From positions 1-34,667 of the IMG/VR virus record IMGVR_UViG_3300044729_004265: DNA of 34,667 nt. One strand, 5' to 3'. Source of the DNA: a virus. How positions within the stretch are numbered: the stretch's first letter is position 1; the number at the start of each line of letters is the position of its first letter. This document shows positions 16,082 to 23,766 of this stretch, piece by piece. Below the pieces are notes generated by a model that was not told where the DNA came from, ran no database searches, and was given only the letters and a program-made list of their open reading frames with translations. Position numbers and translations under genes: made by a program.

Positions 16082-16552
16082 TCACACCCCCTCTGCGGCC
16101 ATCTCACGGGCCAGGTACAGCAACGCAATGGCATCGGCCTCGTTGTCGTCTGCCGGGCTGTGACCACGGGTACGGACGGATGCCACCATCTCGTCCTTGC
16201 TGGCGTTGCCTTTACCGGTCGCATGCTTCTTGATCGTGCCGACCGGAATGCCCTGGTACGGGATCTGGTGGTGCTCGCACCAGGCGGTCAGCTGGCCCAT
16301 AAAGCCGCCGTAGGCGTGCGCAGCGTCGACACCGACGTGGCGGCGGACCTCTTCGAAGACCACCTGATCAATCCCGTCGTTGAACTGCTTGATGTCGGTG
16401 AGCCAGCGCTTGAAGCGCAGGAAGCGCATGCCGCCGCCTTCGAAGCGTTGGGGTTTGAAGGATTGGCTGCCACTGGTGATGCTGCCGTCGCGGCTTGCCA
16501 GTGCCCAGCCCGTTGAGGTGCCCAGATCGAGGGCGAGGATGGTCGTGTTCAT
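16082..16552 (-). CDS. RuvC-like Holliday junction resolvase
   Basis: A 156-residue RNase H-fold nuclease of the RuvC type. Acidic catalytic residues are visible in order: Asp9 in ILALDLGTSTGWA, Glu67/68 in VVFEEV, and Asp136 and Asp140 in DDNEADAIAL. A TIKKHATGKGNASKDEM stretch matches the basic DNA-contacting region of RuvC-like phage enzymes. It would cut branched DNA made by phage replication and recombination before packaging. The ATG at 16552 follows AAGGA eight bases upstream and overlaps the stop of a small upstream reading frame. Confidence 0.85.
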   Translation of the reverse strand: MNTTILALDLGTSTGWALASRDGSITSGSQSFKPQRFEGGGMRFLRFKRWLTDIKQFNDGIDQVVFEEVRRHVGVDAAHAYGGFMGQLTAWCEHHQIPYQGIPVGTIKKHATGKGNASKDEMVASVRTRGHSPADDNEADAIALLYLAREMAAEGV

Positions 16553-16686
16553 GTTGTCAGTCCTTGTTTGGGTTCGGTCTGACAGATACGACGAGCCATG
16601 TCGTAACTCTCTACACACGCGCGTGACGCGCGGGATATAGTGGTTTCGATAAGACCCGTCCAACCTGTCAGATGGGGTGTTGTCAT
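16549..16686 (-). CDS. Possible 45-residue protein between primase and resolvase
   Basis: An open frame beginning five bases after the primase stop and ending with an ATGA overlap on the resolvase start. That is exactly the junction style of the surrounding genes. The product begins MTTPHLTGWTGLIETTIS and ends RRICQTEPKQGLTT. No family is recognised and the ribosome site is weak. The fit at both ends is the main support. The same bases also hold a promoter candidate, so the stretch could be regulatory instead. Confidence 0.35.
   Translation of the reverse strand: MTTPHLTGWTGLIETTISRASRACVESYDMARRICQTEPKQGLTT
16634..16663 (-). promoter_or_regulatory. Candidate sigma-70 promoter before the resolvase
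   Basis: On the minus strand TTGGAC (16663-16658) and TATATC (16639-16634) are spaced by 18 bases, a fair match to -35 and -10 elements. Just downstream is a GC-rich inverted repeat of CGCGCGT and ACGCGCG near 16617-16632. It would add transcription of the resolvase and two following genes. It competes with the small reading frame drawn over the same bases. Confidence 0.3.
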
Positions 16687-16691
16687 AGCGA

Positions 16692-19037
16692 TCAGTTATC
16701 CGTATACGGGGTGTAGGCAGGCGTCGGTTGCACCTTGAGGCCGATGCCACGAAAGCCGCGAAGGCCAACGCCATTGCGCCATTTCTCCAGCCCGCGGGTG
16801 AGTAGCAAGTCAGCGAAGCGTTTTTGCGAGCCGACGAACTCCCCTGCGGCCTCCGCCCATTGCTTCCAATCCGAGAAGAGCTCTGCCGTCAATGACTTGG
16901 CATTGGGTTCGCGCACACAACGCTCGTCTAGCCATCGGCCAAGAGCATCCTCGCCTTCGAAGTACTCATCCGTGGCATCCAAGACCTGCTGCGGCGGATC
17001 GAGCCGGCCCAGCCGTTGCCAGGCCAAGCAGCCCTCCAGCGCCCAGGCCAGAATCCCGTCGCGTTCAGCGAGCAGCTTTTGCTGCAGGTGCTTGTCACGT
17101 TTTTCGGGTGGCACGGTGATCGTGAACGGAATCAGGTGCAGCCGCCGCTTCATGGCTTCGTCGATGTTGCGGATGGCTGGCTTGTGGTTGCCAGCCACGA
17201 AGAGCTTGAACTGCGGAAAGAACTCAAAGAAGTCCTGGCGCATGAAACGCGCGGAAATCTTGTCGCCGCCGGTCAGGCTCTTGACCTTGGATTCCGCCCA
17301 GCGACGCCCCTGTTCGGTCTCAATGGCCGCCACAAAGCGCGCGCCGCGCAGCCCAGCCATATCCGTGGGATGCCGGTCGGTTCGCGTCTCCATGAAGGTG
17401 TCCATGGGCGCATTGGTCGCGTAGTCACCCAGGATGTCGGCCAGGGTGTTGACGAACACCGACTTGCCGTTGGCCCCGGTGCCGTAGAGGAAGAACAAGG
17501 CGTGTTCGCGGGTCGAGCCAGTCAAGGCGTAGCCCACCATGCGCTGCAGGTAGTCCTGCAGGTTTTGGTCACCGCCTGTCACGTCGTTGAGGAACGCCCG
17601 CCACTGAGGGCACTCGCCTCGGGGTGTGGCCGTGGTGATCTTGGTCATCCGGTCGGCACGCTCGTGCGGGCGCAGACGGCCACTGCGCAGATCGATCACG
17701 CCGCCAGGGGTGTTGAGCAGCCACGGATCGGCGTCCCACTCCTCGGTAGTAGCGGCATGCCTGCGGTCAGCTCGTGCCAGGCGCTCGACACCGCCCACCG
17801 TGCTGGACGCCGCCAGCTTGGAGGCGATGCGCGGGTTGCGGGTGTTGAGTGAGGCGTGCCGACACACGTGACGGATCAGGTCAGTGGCGGCGAGCGTGTC
17901 TTCTGAACGCCAGCGCTGCCCGTCCCAGACCAGCCATTTGCCCCAGCCAGCCACATAGCGCCAGTCCTTGTGGTACCGGCGGGTGAAGGACAGCGCCAGC
18001 GAATCCTCCGTGCCCCAGACCGCCTCCTCAGGTCCGACCGCGTTGGCCAGGGTGTCCGGGTCGTCATCGACCAGGTGCATTTGCATGCGTGGACCGTGGG
18101 CGATGAAACCAGCGACGTCAAAGCCTTCTGCGCGGGCGTCTGCGGCATCCCAGCCCTCGGGGGCGTCCTCCGGCGGGTACAGGATGTGGCAGGTGCGAGC
18201 CCCGGCCATCAGGATGGCTTGCGAGGCACGGTCGGCGTATTCCCAGCCCGGCTTGTCCTTGTCCGGCCAGATCAGTACGACCTTGCCGGCCAGCGGCGAC
18301 CAGTCGGTTTTCTCGATCGGCGCGTTGGCCCCATGCATGGCCGTTGTGGCGCAGATGCCGGTGTCGATCAGGGCCTGGGCTGATTTTTCACCTTCGACCA
18401 GGACGACGGTATCCACCGCCCGCATGCCAGGCTGGTTGTACAGCGGCCGAGGCTCGGGTGGCGCCATCTTGCGTCGCTTGGCGTCCCAAGGCCGGAACTC
18501 CTTCTTGCCGCCGGGCGGGTCGTAGCGGTAGACGACGGCGATCAGCTTGCCTTCGCCATCGAGGTAGTCCCATTTGGCGGTGGCAGGGCCCAGTTCATCG
18601 ACGGGCACGTCTTTTATGGACTTGCGCGCTGTTGCTGGAGCGCGTCCGATGATGTCGGCGCAGCGGGCGAGTACGGCACTGAAATCACCATGGACGTCGA
18701 TGCCAAAGTGGCCGCCGATCAGGTCGAAGATGTCACCACCAGAGTCATCGGCGCGGTCGGTCCACAGACCCGCCTTCTCGCCAGTGAGCACCACTTCCAG
18801 GCTGTCGCCCGGGCTGCCCAAGATGTCGCCGATCAGGAACTTGCCACGCTTGACCTTGCCAGCGGGGAAAAGGCCCATCAGCACCGATTCGAGTCGGCCG
18901 AGCAAAGCGGCACGGACCTCAGCCCGGTCGGATGGCTGGTGTGTGGACACCGGCTGCTGCGCAACCGGTGCATCGTCATTGAAGTCCAGACCCGGTGGTC
19001 CGGCAGGAGGGTGGATGTGTTCTTCTTCTGTGTTCAT
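16692..19037 (-). CDS. P4-type primase-helicase
   Basis: A 781-residue replication protein. The N-terminal part (about 40-130) resembles a CHC2-like or primase-polymerase entry region. A TOPRIM-like core follows with VVLVEGEKSAQALI (about 215) and VVLIWPDKDKPG (about 250). The C-terminal half is the phage/plasmid P4-type superfamily 3 helicase with Walker A GTGANGKS (519-526) and a following Walker B region around FVAAIETEQ. It would prime and unwind DNA at the phage origin. The ATG at 19037 overlaps the nuclease stop (ATGA). The C-terminus carries the peptide VQPTPAY, also present in the SSB-like protein. Confidence 0.88.
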   Translation of the reverse strand: MNTEEEHIHPPAGPPGLDFNDDAPVAQQPVSTHQPSDRAEVRAALLGRLESVLMGLFPAGKVKRGKFLIGDILGSPGDSLEVVLTGEKAGLWTDRADDSGGDIFDLIGGHFGIDVHGDFSAVLARCADIIGRAPATARKSIKDVPVDELGPATAKWDYLDGEGKLIAVVYRYDPPGGKKEFRPWDAKRRKMAPPEPRPLYNQPGMRAVDTVVLVEGEKSAQALIDTGICATTAMHGANAPIEKTDWSPLAGKVVLIWPDKDKPGWEYADRASQAILMAGARTCHILYPPEDAPEGWDAADARAEGFDVAGFIAHGPRMQMHLVDDDPDTLANAVGPEEAVWGTEDSLALSFTRRYHKDWRYVAGWGKWLVWDGQRWRSEDTLAATDLIRHVCRHASLNTRNPRIASKLAASSTVGGVERLARADRRHAATTEEWDADPWLLNTPGGVIDLRSGRLRPHERADRMTKITTATPRGECPQWRAFLNDVTGGDQNLQDYLQRMVGYALTGSTREHALFFLYGTGANGKSVFVNTLADILGDYATNAPMDTFMETRTDRHPTDMAGLRGARFVAAIETEQGRRWAESKVKSLTGGDKISARFMRQDFFEFFPQFKLFVAGNHKPAIRNIDEAMKRRLHLIPFTITVPPEKRDKHLQQKLLAERDGILAWALEGCLAWQRLGRLDPPQQVLDATDEYFEGEDALGRWLDERCVREPNAKSLTAELFSDWKQWAEAAGEFVGSQKRFADLLLTRGLEKWRNGVGLRGFRGIGLKVQPTPAYTPYTDN

Positions 19038-19771
19038 CGATTCGTGTTCCAGCAACGCTCTGCCCACGCGCAGAACTTGCATTCAAAGTGGTTGGACTCG
19101 GCAAAGCTACGTGGCAGCAGCTCGCCTGCTTCGGTGGCCTGGATGACCTTGACGGCTCGGTCGGACATGCGCTGGGCCAGTCCTGCATCGAAGGGAACCA
19201 GCTCGGCATAGATCTCCATCGTGTCGGCGTTGACCGCCGTGAAGAGCGCGGGATGCTCGTGCAGGGTCAGGTAGCTCTGGTAGACGGCGATCTGGGCGGC
19301 GTAGACGGGCTTGGCCACGGCCAGCTTGTGTTTCTGCAACTCGCGCCAGGACTTGGCGCCCAGGCACTTGTTTTCCCAGAGCGCCGGATAGGCAAAGCCC
19401 TCCGGGCCGCCCACCAGCACGCCATCAACGTGTCCACGCAGACGGCCCTGGGCCACGCTGAAGCCGAACTGCCGACCATCGGCATCCTCGGTTTTGAGGA
19501 TGAAGCCGGCCATGCGCAGCCAGCGGATGACCATGGCTTCGGTCTGGTGTCCGCGCTCGAAGATGCGCAGTAACCGGCCCGAGAACCCCTTGCCGGGGTC
19601 CACCGGTGCCTGCGCATACTCGAACTGCAACTGCCGCTCGCACGACACACCCAAGCGGGAGCCGCCCAGGTATTGGCGCGGCGGCGTGGCATCACGCTCT
19701 TGCTCCAGGGCAAGGTCCACCAGCGCCTCGATCTGGCCGGAGAGACTGGCCGATGCGTTGAAGTCCAGCAT
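19034..19771 (-). CDS. PD-(D/E)XK exonuclease with Fe-S-like cysteines
   Basis: A 245-residue RecB/Cas4-type nuclease. The catalytic signature is spread over GHVDGVLVG and ALWENKCLGAKSW, giving the acidic residues and Lys of the fold, and an AAQIAVYQSYL helix matches the QxxxY motif of RecB-like nucleases. Cysteines in SCERQ near residue 43 and the C-terminal CKFCAWAERCW set resemble the 4Fe-4S cluster of Cas4/AddB proteins. It probably resects DNA ends for single-strand annealing with the neighbouring ATPase. Start ATG 19771 forms TGATG with the upstream gene and follows GGGAG. Confidence 0.78.
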   Translation of the reverse strand: MLDFNASASLSGQIEALVDLALEQERDATPPRQYLGGSRLGVSCERQLQFEYAQAPVDPGKGFSGRLLRIFERGHQTEAMVIRWLRMAGFILKTEDADGRQFGFSVAQGRLRGHVDGVLVGGPEGFAYPALWENKCLGAKSWRELQKHKLAVAKPVYAAQIAVYQSYLTLHEHPALFTAVNADTMEIYAELVPFDAGLAQRMSDRAVKVIQATEAGELLPRSFAESNHFECKFCAWAERCWNTNR

Positions 19772-20232
19772 CAAGACGTCTCCCAAGGCAGATCGCTTTC
19801 CAAATCGGCGAAGGGATCGTCGACCGTGGGTTTCAGGCCGCGCACCGGTGGGTACTTGACCTCAGCGTGGTGGGCCACCATGGCTTCGGTGTAGCGGGTG
19901 ACGATCGCATCAATCACCTGTAGGGCCTCCTTCTCGGAGTAGGCACCCAGCGGCTTGTCGAATCCGATGTCACCAGCCGCCTCACCGAAGGCGCGCAGGC
20001 AGGAACGCATGGCCGAGCGTTCAATGTCTGTGGCATCAATCATCTCGACCTCCTGGTTGAACCGTTGTGCATCGACCCAGTTGCCGTACATCCGATGAAA
20101 GACGTCTTGGCACTGCCGGCTGCAAAACACCCAGTCCAGCGGGTAGCGCTTGGCATTCCCAATCGGGTGTCGGTTGTCGGTGTGTCCAAGCCCGCGCGCT
20201 TGGCGCGAGCACACCCAGCATTTGCCTCGCAT
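19771..20232 (-). CDS. DUF6511-like zinc-binding protein
   Basis: A 153-residue protein with an N-terminal zinc-finger-like region: CWVCSRQARGLGH followed by a VFCSRQCQDVFH motif (about 5-50). The cysteine pairs and FCSRQCQ are typical of treble-clef fingers, and the protein fits DUF6511 as I recall it. The rest is helical with an acidic end (DDPFADLESDLPWETS). The ATG at 20232 has GGGAGG eight bases upstream; an in-frame GTG at 20250 overlapping the previous stop is the alternative. It sits in the recombination/replication block, suggesting a DNA-related accessory role. Confidence 0.6.
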   Translation of the reverse strand: MRGKCWVCSRQARGLGHTDNRHPIGNAKRYPLDWVFCSRQCQDVFHRMYGNWVDAQRFNQEVEMIDATDIERSAMRSCLRAFGEAAGDIGFDKPLGAYSEKEALQVIDAIVTRYTEAMVAHHAEVKYPPVRGLKPTVDDPFADLESDLPWETS

Positions 20233-20246
20233 GCATGGCGCCTCCC

Positions 20247-20927
20247 TCACTGAGCCCAGGCGGGCTTGCCGGTGGTCACCACAGGGCGCGCCTGTGGGGC
20301 GGGCTGCGCATAGGCAGGGGTAGGTTGCACTGGCGCGCCAGAGTGGCCACCACCGCCCCTGTGGCCGCCGCCTGCGGGGGACATGCCTGTCAGGGGGACG
20401 TAGTCCTTGTGGTCTGGCTCGATAGCGACCTTGACGACGTTGCGGTCCTCGCCTTTGCCATCCTTTTCGACATCGACGCGGGCCAGGAACTCGATGCCGT
20501 CTAGATCGGCAAAGCTGTTGATGCGGCGGGCGGCTGCCGCCTGGGGCGAGTTATCCTGCGGCTGGACGTTGCGCGCGCTGTTGAGCACTGCGCGGATGAA
20601 GCTGCGCCCCATCTGGCCCCAGGTTGGGCCCTTGGGCGAGTGCAGACCGACGTTCGACCACATCTTGCGTTTGGCAAAGGGGCCATCGGTGACGACGAAC
20701 TCGCAGGCAAGGTAGACCGCCCCGGTGTCGAATGACTGGGTGGCATAGCCGCCGGTCCAGCCTTGGGTGTGGTCATCATAGCCACCGGGCTTGATAGTCA
20801 TGCGCACGGGCACGGAGATGCCGCGCGGGATCAGGTCAAAGCCACCTTGCTGGGTTTCGGCGTCGTTGAAATCGTTCCAATTGTTCGAAAGTGCGGCAGG
20901 AGCCGTGGCGTGGTCATAGGTGTTCAT
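20247..20927 (-). CDS. SSB-like protein (DUF669-type)
   Basis: A 226-residue protein next to a Sak4-like ATPase, the usual partner of phage single-strand binding proteins. Residues 40-160 show a beta-rich pattern with VYLACEFVVTDGPFAKRKMW and SNVGLHSPKGPTWGQMGRSF, like the OB-fold DUF669 proteins. The tail (about 175-226) is Gly/Pro/Gln-rich and disordered (GGGHRGGGGHSG), as in SSBs, but ends GKPAWAQ rather than in an acidic tip. ATG at 20927 follows AAAGGA. Role in coating single-stranded DNA is inferred from fold pattern and context. Confidence 0.6.
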   Translation of the reverse strand: MNTYDHATAPAALSNNWNDFNDAETQQGGFDLIPRGISVPVRMTIKPGGYDDHTQGWTGGYATQSFDTGAVYLACEFVVTDGPFAKRKMWSNVGLHSPKGPTWGQMGRSFIRAVLNSARNVQPQDNSPQAAAARRINSFADLDGIEFLARVDVEKDGKGEDRNVVKVAIEPDHKDYVPLTGMSPAGGGHRGGGGHSGAPVQPTPAYAQPAPQARPVVTTGKPAWAQ

Positions 20928-20938
20928 GGGATGTCCTT

Positions 20939-21766
20939 TCAATTCGTGTGTTCGGTGTTGGGATTGGCGGTGGGTGTCTGGCCGAGGCACTTGGCGATGA
21001 GCCGACCCAGATGGGGTTCTTCGATGGGGTCCAGGCGGCCACTGCGGTCTTTGCTGGGGAAGCCAAAGCTGTTGTCCGCCCCCGTCACAAAGCCCCTGTA
21101 GGTCGAGCCGTCGTCGGCTTTGAGCACGGCCAGCGTCACCACTTCATCGAGCACGCCGGGCAGTTCCAGCGCGGTCTTGCTGCCTTCGAGCTGCAGCTGG
21201 TAGTAGCGGCGGTTGAAGTCGTCGGTCTTCTCTTCCAGGATCGCGACGTAGATGACGTGCTTGTCCCGCACGTGCTGCAGGTGCGTGAGCGCCGTGATCA
21301 TTTCCTGACCCAGCAGGCCGTACGCTCCCCGGTTGTCAGGCTTGCCGGTCTTCTCGCTGAAAGCCTGTGGCTGGGTTTTGCACCAGGCCAGGCACAGACG
21401 TGAGAGGACAGTCAGGCTGTCCACAAAGTAGGTGTCGTACTTAGCCAGTTGTGCGGGATCGCCGTAGGTGGCGCAGACATGGTCGTAATGCGCTTTGCTG
21501 AAGGCCTGGTCAGCCGATGCGGTCGGCATGGGCCCTGCGAGGAAGACCACAAGGTCACGGAACTCCTGCCAAGTGCGCGGGCGCACCGTGTCACCCGGCC
21601 AGTCCTTGACCGAGAGGTCGCCGGCTTCGAGATCCACGAACAAAGTGGACTTGGGCGGCAGGGTTCGCAACTGCGTGGTCTTGCCCACGCCAGGAAACCC
21701 CACCAGGCCAACCTTGGCGCTGTGCCGTTCTTTGAGCCGTTCTTCGGCGGAGATGATGGGCAACAT
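20939..21766 (-). CDS. Sak4-like RecA-type ATPase
   Basis: A 275-residue nucleotide-binding protein (AAA_24/Sak4 type). Walker A is GFPGVGKTT (residues 23-31). The strand TLFVDLEAGDL follows, and the Walker B-like strand is KYDTYFVDSLTVLSR. A later GAYGLLGQEMITALTHLQ helix and HVIYVAILEE strand complete the RecA core. Sak4 proteins stimulate annealing of single strands during phage recombination, with SSB as partner. ATG at 21766 shares its A with the upstream stop; the GTG one codon earlier is the alternative. The gene ends 11 bases before the SSB-like gene. Confidence 0.8.
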   Translation of the reverse strand: MLPIISAEERLKERHSAKVGLVGFPGVGKTTQLRTLPPKSTLFVDLEAGDLSVKDWPGDTVRPRTWQEFRDLVVFLAGPMPTASADQAFSKAHYDHVCATYGDPAQLAKYDTYFVDSLTVLSRLCLAWCKTQPQAFSEKTGKPDNRGAYGLLGQEMITALTHLQHVRDKHVIYVAILEEKTDDFNRRYYQLQLEGSKTALELPGVLDEVVTLAVLKADDGSTYRGFVTGADNSFGFPSKDRSGRLDPIEEPHLGRLIAKCLGQTPTANPNTEHTN

Positions 21767-22311
21767 CACTGTGCTCCTTCACCGGCCGATGGCTTGCGCA
21801 AGGTGAACTTTGCTGCCTTGGGCTTGACCGTGCGCGCGGCCATGAAGGGCTGGCGAAACATCTCGGGCCAGGCCTTGAAGCGGGATTCGCTGACGCTGTA
21901 CTTGGCAGAGATGAATTCGGTAGGATCCTGGCCGGCTGCGACCATGCGGCTCCAGATGGCTTGCAGCTCCTTCTGATCCCAGGACACGTCTTTGCTGACC
22001 TCGACGGTGACATCGAAGTCGCCATCGATGACGTGGGTGGTACCGGTGTCCTTGTTGTCCGCGAGCAGCTGGGCCTTAGCCTGTTCGCCGTAGCGCATGT
22101 CCAGACCCACCTGGATCATGTTGGACAGCGCTGCCAGTTCGGACTTCGCCGCTGCCTCGAAACGCTTGAGATCAGCCACATGGGTGAGCGGCAGTTCACG
22201 AATGACCGTGGCCGATAACTCCATAAATGGGACGGGCAGTGAAATGCCGCTGCGCTGAAAGGCCGCCTCGAGCGCCGAGGATTCGGCGGTGGTTGTGGTG
22301 TGCGTGCTCAT
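21766..22311 (-). CDS. Hypothetical protein of the recombination operon
   Basis: A 181-residue protein that I do not recognise. An N-terminal Ser/Thr/Ala-rich lead is followed by helices with a regular heptad look (HVADLKRFEAAAKSELAALSN), which may form a coiled coil, then a beta-like DGDFDVTVEVSKDVSWD segment. The C-terminus is basic. It starts with an ATGA overlap and ends one base into the Sak4-like gene. Its place just ahead of Sak4 and SSB suggests a recombination accessory role. Confidence 0.6.
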   Translation of the reverse strand: MSTHTTTTAESSALEAAFQRSGISLPVPFMELSATVIRELPLTHVADLKRFEAAAKSELAALSNMIQVGLDMRYGEQAKAQLLADNKDTGTTHVIDGDFDVTVEVSKDVSWDQKELQAIWSRMVAAGQDPTEFISAKYSVSESRFKAWPEMFRQPFMAARTVKPKAAKFTLRKPSAGEGAQ

Positions 22312-22520
22312 GCGGCCACCGCCTTGCTGGTGCTGGCACGCATGCTGTCTTCCTCAAAAGCACGGATGTCTTCGAGGCGATAGCGGACCTGGCCGCGAAG
22401 TTTCAGAAAGATGGGGCCAATGCCCTCAGCACGCCACCGCTCGATGGTGGATTCACTGAGTTGCCAACGCTCTGCCAGCTGACTCTGTGAGATGTGTGTA
22501 ACGGTTTCGGACGCTTGCAC
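22308..22520 (-). CDS. Small HTH protein (excisionase / MerR-like)
   Basis: A 70-residue protein with a winged helix-turn-helix: SQSQLAERWQLSESTIERWRAEG then GPIFLKLRGQVRYRLEDIRAFEE (in outline, residues 10-55). This is the HTH_17/AlpA-excisionase pattern. A GTG start at 22520 is used because AAGGAG lies six bases upstream; an ATG at 22562 has no such site. As first gene of the early operon it could be an activator, a replication regulator or the phage excisionase. With serine integrases excision needs a directionality factor, so that role is worth testing. Confidence 0.65.
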   Translation of the reverse strand: MQASETVTHISQSQLAERWQLSESTIERWRAEGIGPIFLKLRGQVRYRLEDIRAFEEDSMRASTSKAVAA

Positions 22521-22614
22521 GTGAATCTCCTTGATGGTTAATGGGCCCTGGTTTGAGGCCACTTGGGAGCGGCGCTAACCAGTGCTGGCATTGCATCAAT
22601 CGAGATTCCACAAA

Positions 22615-22715
22615 ACGTTCTGCAGATTCTGCAGAAACGTTCTGCAAAACCGTTTCGTGCTGCATAAACGCTCTGCAAGACGTTCTGCAAGTGCTATTTG
22701 GGTTGTGCAGAACGC
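22615..22715. repeat. Iteron-like array of ACGTTCTGCA
   Basis: Copies of ACGTTCTGCA occur at 22615-22624, 22637-22646, 22668-22677 (one T to C change) and 22680-22689. Partial copies lie near 22626-22634 and 22656-22664, and an inverted copy at 22706-22715. The array lies between the repressor operon's terminator and the early operon's first gene. Candidates are operators for the early promoter or an origin with iterons. The GTTC within it matches half of the repressor operator at 25634-25645. Confidence 0.65.
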
Positions 22716-22750
22716 AAAAAAAACCCGGCCTGCGTTGTGCGGGGCCGGGT
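22716..22750 (-). terminator. Intrinsic terminator of the repressor operon
   Basis: ACCCGGCC (22723-22730) and GGCCGGGT (22743-22750) form a perfect 8 bp GC-rich stem with a 12-base loop. On the minus strand it is followed by eight T. It lies 39 bases after the stop of the last gene in the repressor operon, so it ends that transcript before the repeat array and the early genes. Confidence 0.85.
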
Positions 22751-22788
22751 CATCTGAAGGGGTAAAAGGTGTGCGGCTTGGGGGCGGA

Positions 22789-23766
22789 TCAGTGCAACCA
22801 GTCACGATCGCCTTCGGGGATGATCAGCGCATATTCCTTGTCGCCAAAGATGTACCTGATGAAGGTTTTGTAGACCAGCGGATTGCGCCCGAAGAATTTG
22901 ATCGGGGCAAATCGCTCGGCATCCGAGCCACAGGCATCGCGCAGCGCGCCACCCTCCATCCGGTGGTCAAAGTCGTCGATCAGCGCCAGCAGAATGTTGG
23001 CCTGCATCGCCTCCAACGGATAAGCCACGCCGTTGATGTAGGCATTGCGCTCGGAGCGGATATACCGCAGCGTCGTACCCCGATCCGTCGCCGAATCATG
23101 CACTTGGTACACCGCCGTCGGCTCCATAACCCGATTGGCAAAGAACTCGAAGCGGTTTTGCGAGACGCGCATCAGATCGGCCAGATGCACCACCTCGTAC
23201 TGCGCCACCGGAGAACTGGCGGGCAGTGGCACCGGACTGCTGGTCAAGATGCGCGCACTGCGCTCGGCACGGTGGCCGCTCAAATGGATCAGCAGCTTTT
23301 GAGCTGTGGTGTCACGGTTGAGGTGGCGCGCGAAATACAAGGTGACCGGCTTTCCGCGCCGCTCCTCGATCAAGCCCATGCGCCAGGCCAGGTCGGGCAC
23401 CAGGCACTCGACCTGATGCCGGTTCAGATCCAGCCCCGTGGCCAGATGACCAACCACTCGCTCGACGTTGACCACCGTGGTTTGGCGCACGCTGCGTGGC
23501 GCCTCGAAGTCTTCACAGTCACCGCCGCACAGCAGGAGCACCTTGTCATCGGGCAGCTCACGCACCACGCGTGCCATGTCATCACGGCACTCTGGGCATT
23601 GCAACCAGTTGAGTGGCTCACCAAAACCCACCAGGTGTTCACGCCTCAGTTGCGCCAGAGCGTCCTGATTGCCCGGGTCAGACAACAGCGGCCCTGAGAT
23701 TTCCTTGGCGGTACTCTCCAGCATCCGGCACAGCAAGGCTGTGGCCTCGATCTGCGTCTGGCTCAT
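22789..23766 (-). CDS. Unknown protein with zinc ribbon, third gene of the repressor operon
   Basis: A 325-residue protein of unknown function. A zinc-ribbon-like set is clear: Cys57, Cys60 (LQCPECRDD), Cys80 and Cys84 (LLLCGGDCEDFE). The rest is mixed alpha/beta, with a HLADLMRVSQNRFEFFANRV helix and an IRSERNAYINGVAYP strand pair. There is no signal peptide or membrane segment. It overlaps the second gene by four bases and is followed by a strong terminator. Being made together with the prophage repressor, it should be expressed in the lysogen. An immunity, exclusion or regulatory role is possible but unproven. Confidence 0.7.
   Translation of the reverse strand: MSQTQIEATALLCRMLESTAKEISGPLLSDPGNQDALAQLRREHLVGFGEPLNWLQCPECRDDMARVVRELPDDKVLLLCGGDCEDFEAPRSVRQTTVVNVERVVGHLATGLDLNRHQVECLVPDLAWRMGLIEERRGKPVTLYFARHLNRDTTAQKLLIHLSGHRAERSARILTSSPVPLPASSPVAQYEVVHLADLMRVSQNRFEFFANRVMEPTAVYQVHDSATDRGTTLRYIRSERNAYINGVAYPLEAMQANILLALIDDFDHRMEGGALRDACGSDAERFAPIKFFGRNPLVYKTFIRYIFGDKEYALIIPEGDRDWLH

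Noticed and set aside
22615-22715. Possible CRISPR array
   Set aside because: The repeats are only about 10 bases with 2-20 base intervals, and no cas genes are present; the Cas4-like nuclease belongs to the recombination operon.
22582-23697. A 371-codon plus-strand open frame
   Set aside because: It is antisense to the zinc-ribbon protein gene, starts within the repeat array, and crosses the terminator.
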